From contig CAZTYF010000018.1 in the NCBI GenBank assembly GCA_964617455.1, positions 1 to 39,329 on the forward strand: a stretch of 39,329 nucleotides of DNA, in the 5' to 3' direction. The DNA comes from Monoglobus sp964617455 (GTDB lineage: Bacteria > Bacillota > Clostridia > Monoglobales > Monoglobaceae). The translations under genes were made by a program, and so were the position numbers. Within the stretch, counting starts at the first letter, position 1, and each line of letters starts with the position of its first letter. Positions 34,947-39,329 of this stretch are shown in pieces. Below the pieces are notes generated by a model. That model did no database searches. It saw only the letters and a program-made list of their open reading frames with translations, and had not been told where the DNA came from.

Positions 34947-35629
34947 AGATTGCCATTGACGGTCCCGCGGGAGCGGGCAAGAGCACAATTTCAAAGGCGG
35001 TGGCCGAAAGCCTCGGCTATGTCTATATCGACACCGGGGCCATGTATCGGAGTGTGGGCTTGGCCGTTTTGGACAGGGGCCTCAAACCCGCTCGGGAAGA
35101 GGATGTTTTGAGCATCCTTGATGAAATCGAAATCGATATAAAAAACGACGGGGGAGCCCAAAGATATTACCTAAACGGCGAAGATGTCACCGAAAGAATA
35201 CGGGAAAATCCCGTCTCCATGGCGGCGTCCCACGTGGCGGTTATCCCCGCCGTGAGACTGAAGCTGGTGGATTTGCAGCGAAAAATGGCGGAAAAGGCCG
35301 ACGTTATTATGGACGGCAGGGATATAGGGACCTATGTTTTGCCCGATGCGGAGCTTAAAATATACCTCACCGCCACCGTTCGGGAGAGAGCTTTGCGCAG
35401 ATACAGAGAGCTTGCGTCAAAGGGTGAGACTGCCGATATGGCGAAAATCGAAGAGGAGATTATCGCCCGGGACAAAAACGACTCGGAGCGGAAGTTTGCG
35501 CCCTTGAGACAGGCGGAGGATGCCGTGCTCGTGGACACCACCCATATGTCCCCGGAAGAGGTTATTCGCCTCATAAGGGACCTGGCGGAGGGCAAAAGAG
35601 GGGAGGCGGCTCCGAATGACCCTCTATAA
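34943..35629 (+). CDS. cmk: Cytidylate kinase
   Basis: Cmk phosphorylates CMP and dCMP to the diphosphates with ATP. The 228-residue protein has the P-loop GPAGAGKST at residues 7-15, the YIDTGAMYRSVGLAVL block, and the CMP-binding DGRDIGTYVLPDAELKIYLT. The C-terminal family block RDKNDSERKFAPLRQAEDAV is complete. The start forms an ATGA overlap with the CobK-like gene, and the end overlaps plsC by 14 bases. The cmk-plsC-ispH-rpsA order is recurrent in Clostridia. Confidence 0.97.
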   Translation: MKIAIDGPAGAGKSTISKAVAESLGYVYIDTGAMYRSVGLAVLDRGLKPAREEDVLSILDEIEIDIKNDGGAQRYYLNGEDVTERIRENPVSMAASHVAVIPAVRLKLVDLQRKMAEKADVIMDGRDIGTYVLPDAELKIYLTATVRERALRRYRELASKGETADMAKIEEEIIARDKNDSERKFAPLRQAEDAVLVDTTHMSPEEVIRLIRDLAEGKRGEAAPNDPL

Positions 35630-36212
35630 ATTCGGCAGGGCCGTGGTAAGCGCCTTTTTTCACATTTTTTTCAGGCTGAAAATCGAAGGGAGAGAAAACA
35701 TCCCCAAAGAGGGGGACAGGTTTGTTATCTGTTCCAATCACAAGGGATATTTGGACCCGCCCCTGATAGGGCTGGCAATGCCCTATGAAATCGGGTATAT
35801 GGCAAAGGAGGAGCTGTTCAAATTCAAGCCCTTCGCTGCCTTGATACGAAAATTGGGCGCTTTCCCGATAAAACGGGGGGCCTCCGATTTCGGCGCCCTG
35901 CGCTCCGCCATAAAAAAGACAAAGGACGGGGGCCATATCGTTATCTTTCCGGAAGGGGGCAGGTCCCATGAGGATCGACTGCGGAAGGGAAAAATGGGAG
36001 CCGTGCTGGTGGCGATAAAGGCGGATGCGGATATTCTGCCCATCGGAATCGACGGCACCTACAGGCCTTTTTCCAAACTGACGGTCAAAATAGGCAAGCC
36101 CATCAAGCTTGATGAATACCGTGACAGAAAAGTCCCAAACTCCGAAATGCAAGCCCTCACCGAGGGAGTTTTGATGCCCGCCATTTCCGAATTGTCGGCG
36201 GTGCCCATGTGA
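35616..36212 (+). CDS. plsC: 1-acyl-sn-glycerol-3-phosphate acyltransferase
   Basis: PlsC makes phosphatidic acid by acylating lysophosphatidic acid at the membrane. The 198-residue protein has the HX4D catalytic motif as His42 and Asp47 in CSNHKGYLDPPL, and the glycerol-phosphate-binding FPEGGRSHEDRLRKGKMGA. The hydrophobic N-terminus (AVVSAFFHIFF) is the likely membrane anchor. The start overlaps the end of cmk and follows GGGGAGG. It is followed by a 102-base leader before ispH-rpsA. Confidence 0.93.
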   Translation: MTLYKFGRAVVSAFFHIFFRLKIEGRENIPKEGDRFVICSNHKGYLDPPLIGLAMPYEIGYMAKEELFKFKPFAALIRKLGAFPIKRGASDFGALRSAIKKTKDGGHIVIFPEGGRSHEDRLRKGKMGAVLVAIKADADILPIGIDGTYRPFSKLTVKIGKPIKLDEYRDRKVPNSEMQALTEGVLMPAISELSAVPM

Positions 36213-36256
36213 TTTCGCCATTTGGATTTGTCGGGGTTCGCAAAATGCGGGGCCTG

Positions 36257-36290
36257 TTCGGGAAATATATAAAACCCGAAATATATCGGG
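36257..36290 (+). promoter_or_regulatory. Alternative-pairing leader upstream of ispH-rpsA
   Basis: TTCGGG (36257-36262) can pair with CCCGAA (36275-36280), while CCCGA (36275-36279) can instead pair with TCGGG (36286-36290). The two hairpins exclude each other. The leader is AT-rich and lacks a clear ribosome binding site before the ATG at 36315. A four-codon ORF (36304-36318) overlaps that start as ATGA. Autoregulation through S1 binding is possible but unproven. Confidence 0.35.
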
Positions 36291-36314
36291 ATGAAACAAT
36301 AAGATGAAAGCAAT

Positions 36315-38955
36315 ATGAAAACGGAAATCAAAATCGCCGAAGGCTCGGGGTTTTGCTTCGGCGTCGACAGAGCCGTGAGAATGGCCTATGATATGGCGGA
36401 GTCCGGCATACGGCCCATATACACCTACGGCAAACTGATTCACAATCGGGATGTGACTCGCAACTTGGAAGAGAGAGGCGTCCGCTCCATAGAATCCCCG
36501 AAAGAGGCGGAGCCAGGCTCTCTTGTGATTATAAGAGCCCACGGAGTGAAAAAGGCGGATATAGAAGCCTTTGAGGCAAGGTCTGTGGATGTGGCGGATG
36601 CCACTTGCCCCTTTGTGAAAAAAATCCACTCCATCGTCAGTCGGGAGTTTTTTGAAAAGAACAGACATATCGTAATAGTGGGAAACAAGGACCACCCGGA
36701 AGTCATCGGCATAAACGGCTGGTGCGGAAATTCTGCCTCTATAGTGGGTGACGAAGAGGATTTGAGCGAAATTTTATCAAAACCGAAGGATTTGCCTCTT
36801 TCTGTCGTTGCCCAAACCACCATAAGGGAGAATTTATTCAAAAAAGTTGTACAAATTTTGAAAAAACATTTTACAAGTGTGGATTTTTTTGATACAATAT
36901 GTAATGCGACCTCGGAGAGGCAGAAGGCTGCGGCGGAGCTTGCGAAAGATTCCGACGTGATGATTGTCATCGGGGGACGGGACAGTTCGAACACCAAAAG
37001 GCTGTTTGAGGTGTGTCGGGAGATACAGCCCGACACGGTTTTGGTTGAGAATGCCTCGGAATTGAGAGAGAAAAAAAATAAACATAAACAAAATATATCA
37101 AAAAATTTAATCAAAGTCGGTATTACCGCCGGGGCATCCACTCCCGAGTCGGTAATCAAGGAGGTCTATTTAACCATGGCGGAAAATGAAATGAATTTTG
37201 CGGAAGCAGTGGAAGAGACACTGAAGCCCTTAAAATCCGGAGAGGTTGTCAAGGGCGTGGTAATCGGTATCACCCCCACAGAGGTACAGGTTGATATCGG
37301 AAGCAAATACGACGGTGTTATCCCGCTGGATGAGTTGACGACGGATGCGGGAGCGGTCCCTTCCGATTTGGTCAAAATCGGTGAAGAAGTTGATGTCTAC
37401 ATCGTTCATGTGAGCGACAGAGACGGAGTTGTCACCTTGTCTAAGAAGAAGATTGACGCAGTTAAGGGATTGCAAGAGCTGAAAGACGCATTCGACAACG
37501 GAGAAATCCTGACAGGCAGAGTTGTGGAACTGGTTCGGGGCGGCGTAGTCACCATAGCCAACGGTGTGCGCGTATTTATTCCCGCGTCGGAGTGTGCAAT
37601 CAACTATCTTTCGGATTTGGGCGTGCTGCTCAACACGGAGCAGAGGTTCAGAATCATCAAGATGGATACGGACAGGAGAGGCAGACAGAGAGTTGTCGGC
37701 TCCATAAAATCCGTTGCTAAGGAAGAAGCAGACAAAGCCGCAGAAGAGTTCTGGGCAAATGCCGAAGTGGGCAAGAAGTACACCGGTACCGTCAAGTCCC
37801 TCACATCTTTCGGCGCATTTGTGGATTTGGGCGGCGTTGACGGTCTGATTCATATATCCGAACTTTCCCCCGTCCGCATCGCACATCCTTCCGAGGTTGT
37901 GTCGGTGGGCGATGAGATAGAAGTTTATATCAAAGAGCTCAACAAGGCCAAGAACAGAATTTCCCTTGTGAAAGAGCTCAAAGAGCAGAAGGCTGCTCAG
38001 TTCTGGGAGAAGGCGGAGGTTGGCCAAACCTATACCGGTATCGTTAAATCCATAACACCTTTCGGCGCTTTTGTCGATATCGGCGGCGTTGACGGTTTGG
38101 TTCACATATCCGAGCTTTCCTGGAACAGAATCAAGCATCCTTCCGAAGTCGTATCCGTGGGCCAGGAGCTTGAGGTCTATATCAAAGCTCTCGACAAAGA
38201 AAAGGACAAAGTGTCCCTGGGATACAAAAAGGAAGAGGACAGCCCCTGGGTTAAGGCTGTCAAAGACCTTAAGGTGGGCGACAACATCAAGGCCAAGATT
38301 GTCAGAATCCTGCCCTTTGGCGCCTTTGCGGAAGTTGCCGAGTATGTTGACGGTTTGATTCACATCTCACAGATTTCCAACGAGAGAATCAACAAGCCCT
38401 CCGATGTTTTGGCTATCGGCGATGTGGTGGATTGCAAAATCATCGAAATCAACAACAACACCAAGCAAATCGGTCTCTCCATGAAGGCATTGATGAAGAA
38501 CGACGCTCCCGCCTCGGACGGCGAAGGAGAAGAGGCTCTGCCCAATTCATACATAGAAGATGCCACATTCACCTTTGGTGACATTTTGGATTCCGAGGAC
38601 CTCTCCGAGGCTTTGACCGAAGAGACTCCCGCCGAGGAGGCTGCTCCCGAGGAAGTTGCCGAAGAGGCTCCCGTCGAGGAGGCTCCCGCCGAGGAAGCTG
38701 CTCCCGAGGAGACTGCCGAAGAAGCAGCGGTTGAAGAGGCTCCCGCCGAGGAGATNNNNNNNNNNNNNNNNNNNNNNNNNNNNNNNNNNNNNNNNNNNNN
38801 NNNNNNNNNNNNNNNNNNNNNNNNNNNNNNNNNNNNNNNNNNNNNNNNNNNNNNNTGCTCCCGAGGAAGCTGTCGAAGAGGCTCCCGCCGAGGAGATTGC
38901 TCCCGAGGAAGCTGTCGAAGAGGCTCCCGCCGAGGAGATTGCTCCCGAGGAATAA
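36315..38955 (+). CDS. ispH-rpsA: IspH-ribosomal protein S1 fusion, interrupted by a scaffold gap
   Basis: The N-terminal part (about 1-285) is 4-hydroxy-3-methylbut-2-enyl diphosphate reductase, the last enzyme of the MEP isoprenoid pathway. Its three iron-sulfur cysteines are Cys14 (GFCFGVDRAV), Cys98 (DATCPFVKKIH) and Cys196 (DTICNATSERQ). It is followed by five S1 RNA-binding domains starting near residues 310, 398, 487, 570 and 654; the third and fourth (GAFVDLGGVDGLIHISELS type) are the best preserved. An acidic Ala/Pro/Glu tail follows, with 42-base tandem repeats. The 100-N gap at 38756-38855 puts the two ends in different nominal frames. Closing the gap with zero or whole repeats restores one frame, giving at least 846 residues. 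Such fusions are known in Clostridia. Confidence 0.93.
38586..38952 (+). repeat. Ala/Pro/Glu tandem repeat encoding the rpsA tail, containing the N gap
   Basis: After the gap a 42-base unit encoding APEEAVEEAPAEEI occurs twice exactly (38857-38898, 38899-38940), followed by a partial unit ending in the stop codon. Before the gap there are degenerate versions of the same unit from about 38620. The gap is exactly 100 N, the usual placeholder for an unknown length. Confidence 0.9.
38756..38855. other. Scaffold gap of 100 N
   Basis: An assembly gap lies within the rpsA tail repeat. The base before the gap (GAGAT) and after it (TGCTCCC) join seamlessly in the phase of the 42-base unit, so the missing sequence is probably zero or a whole number of units. 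Confidence 0.95.
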
Positions 38956-38970
38956 AAAAATGCGAACTTT

Positions 38971-38999
38971 GGGGCGGACATTCTTTGTCTGCCCCTTTT
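38971..38999 (+). terminator. Intrinsic terminator after ispH-rpsA
   Basis: GGGGCGGACA (38971-38980) pairs with TGTCTGCCCC (38986-38995), with one G-U, around a TTCTT loop, followed by TTTT. It starts 16 bases after the stop codon and closes the glmM-to-rpsA run. Confidence 0.92.
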
Positions 39000-39147
39000 A
39001 GTATGACGGGCATAGCCCCATTCCGTGGCAAAGGCCCCAAAGCCGCCTCTGCCGAATTGAGCCGCAAGGGCACACCGAGTTTTTTGGACAGGCAATCCAA
39101 ACATTTAACGGTCCGAAATAATGTCCTTGTGAGCCGTTCCGGCAGTT

Positions 39148-39233
39148 TGTCGACAAGATGTCGACAAGATGTCAACAGGATGTCGACAAGATGTCGACAA
39201 GTTGTCAACAGGATGTCGACAAGTTGTCAACAC
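39148..39233 (+). repeat. 11-bp tandem repeat (minisatellite), about 7.8 copies
   Basis: Units of TGTCGACAAGA/T (type A) and TGTCAACAGGA (type B) follow without gaps in the order A A B A A B A B, so a 33-base higher-order period is visible. Type A units contain the palindrome TGTCGACA. The 11-bp period would place each palindrome on nearly the same face of the helix. An open frame runs through it but has no family features and is not called a gene. Confidence 0.93.
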
Positions 39234-39263
39234 AGTATAGTATAGTATAGTATAGTATAGTAT
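39234..39263 (+). repeat. 5-bp microsatellite AGTAT, six copies
   Basis: Six exact AGTAT units directly follow the minisatellite, then decay into AGG/TAAGT/ATGGT-like pentamers and a purine-rich run to the end of the window. Nothing else is seen in 39264-39329. Confidence 0.9.
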
Positions 39264-39329
39264 AGGTAAGTATGGTATAGGTGAGTCAAGTAAAGAGAAG
39301 AGAGAGGTTAGTGTAGAACAATCAAAGAA

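Noticed and set aside
38360..39208. Minus-strand frames rich in Ser/Ala opposite the rpsA tail
   Set aside because: They arise from the antisense of the Ala/Pro/Glu repeat and run through the N gap, so they are artefacts.
39148..39233. CRISPR array
   Set aside because: Units are 11 bp and contiguous with no spacers, and no cas gene is present.
39148..39233. DnaA-box cluster or replication origin
   Set aside because: TTGTCAACA-like stretches only loosely resemble TTATCCACA, and no dnaA, dnaN or rep gene is in the window.
39001..39245. Possible short plus-strand protein through the minisatellite
   Set aside because: It lies after a strong terminator, and most of its length is translated tandem repeat (STRCRQ-like), with no ribosome binding site.

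Overview
The window reads as a chromosomal segment, probably from a metagenome assembly, of a Gram-positive-type bacterium of class Clostridia (Bacillota). The evidence is strong AGGAGG-like ribosome binding sites, frequent TTG and GTG starts, consensus TTGACA/TATAAT promoters, an SLH-domain surface protein, a YwlE-type arginine phosphatase, and an IspH-ribosomal protein S1 fusion downstream of cmk and plsC, which is a clostridial arrangement. The genus cannot be fixed from sequence alone. One 100-N scaffold gap (38756-38855) lies inside a tandem repeat.

Layout. (1) 1-290: a cluster of modular hairpin repeats whose stems differ between copies but stay self-complementary. (2) 291-5871, plus strand: polyphosphate kinase, MgtE magnesium channel, arginine phosphatase, RimI and TsaD, closed by a terminator shared with a convergent DUF1292 gene. 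(3) 5912-20253, minus strand: a surface-polysaccharide locus transcribed leftward from a promoter near 20325-20353. It encodes an MptE-like/DUF115 protein, a CMP-sugar synthetase-like enzyme, a GT2 glycosyltransferase, a Wzx flippase, a class I aminotransferase, two paralogous ATP-grasp ligases flanking a divergent DegT-fold enzyme, a GNAT, a VioA-like sugar aminotransferase, a GT-C membrane glycosyltransferase, RfbA and RfbB. Several genes are visibly AT-rich compared with the flanks, as in a horizontally assembled locus. (4) 20454-30640, minus strand: housekeeping genes sua5, prfA, prfB (with the programmed +1 frameshift), secA, a lipoprotein, a TtcA-like thiolase, an HD phosphohydrolase, DUF3006, and an SLH-anchored metallo-beta-lactamase-fold protein. 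(5) 30641-31075: an intergenic region with two consensus promoters pointing outward. (6) 31076-38955, plus strand: glmM, ychF, a zinc-ribbon protein, a divergent CobK-like protein, cmk, plsC and ispH-rpsA, then a terminator. (7) 39000-39329: an 11-bp minisatellite followed by a 5-bp microsatellite, no gene.

How the genes fit together. RfbA, RfbB, the VioA-like transaminase and possibly the GNAT form a plausible route from glucose-1-phosphate to a dTDP-4-(acet)amido-4,6-dideoxyhexose. The cytidylyltransferase suggests a second, CMP-activated donor, possibly used by the neighbouring GNGPSL-motif protein. The ATP-grasp/aminotransferase cassette is the least explained part and may make or attach an amino-acid-like decoration. 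TsaD and Sua5 are both t6A tRNA-modification enzymes; TsaB and TsaE are not in the window. No tRNA, rRNA, CRISPR array, intact transposase or phage gene was seen.
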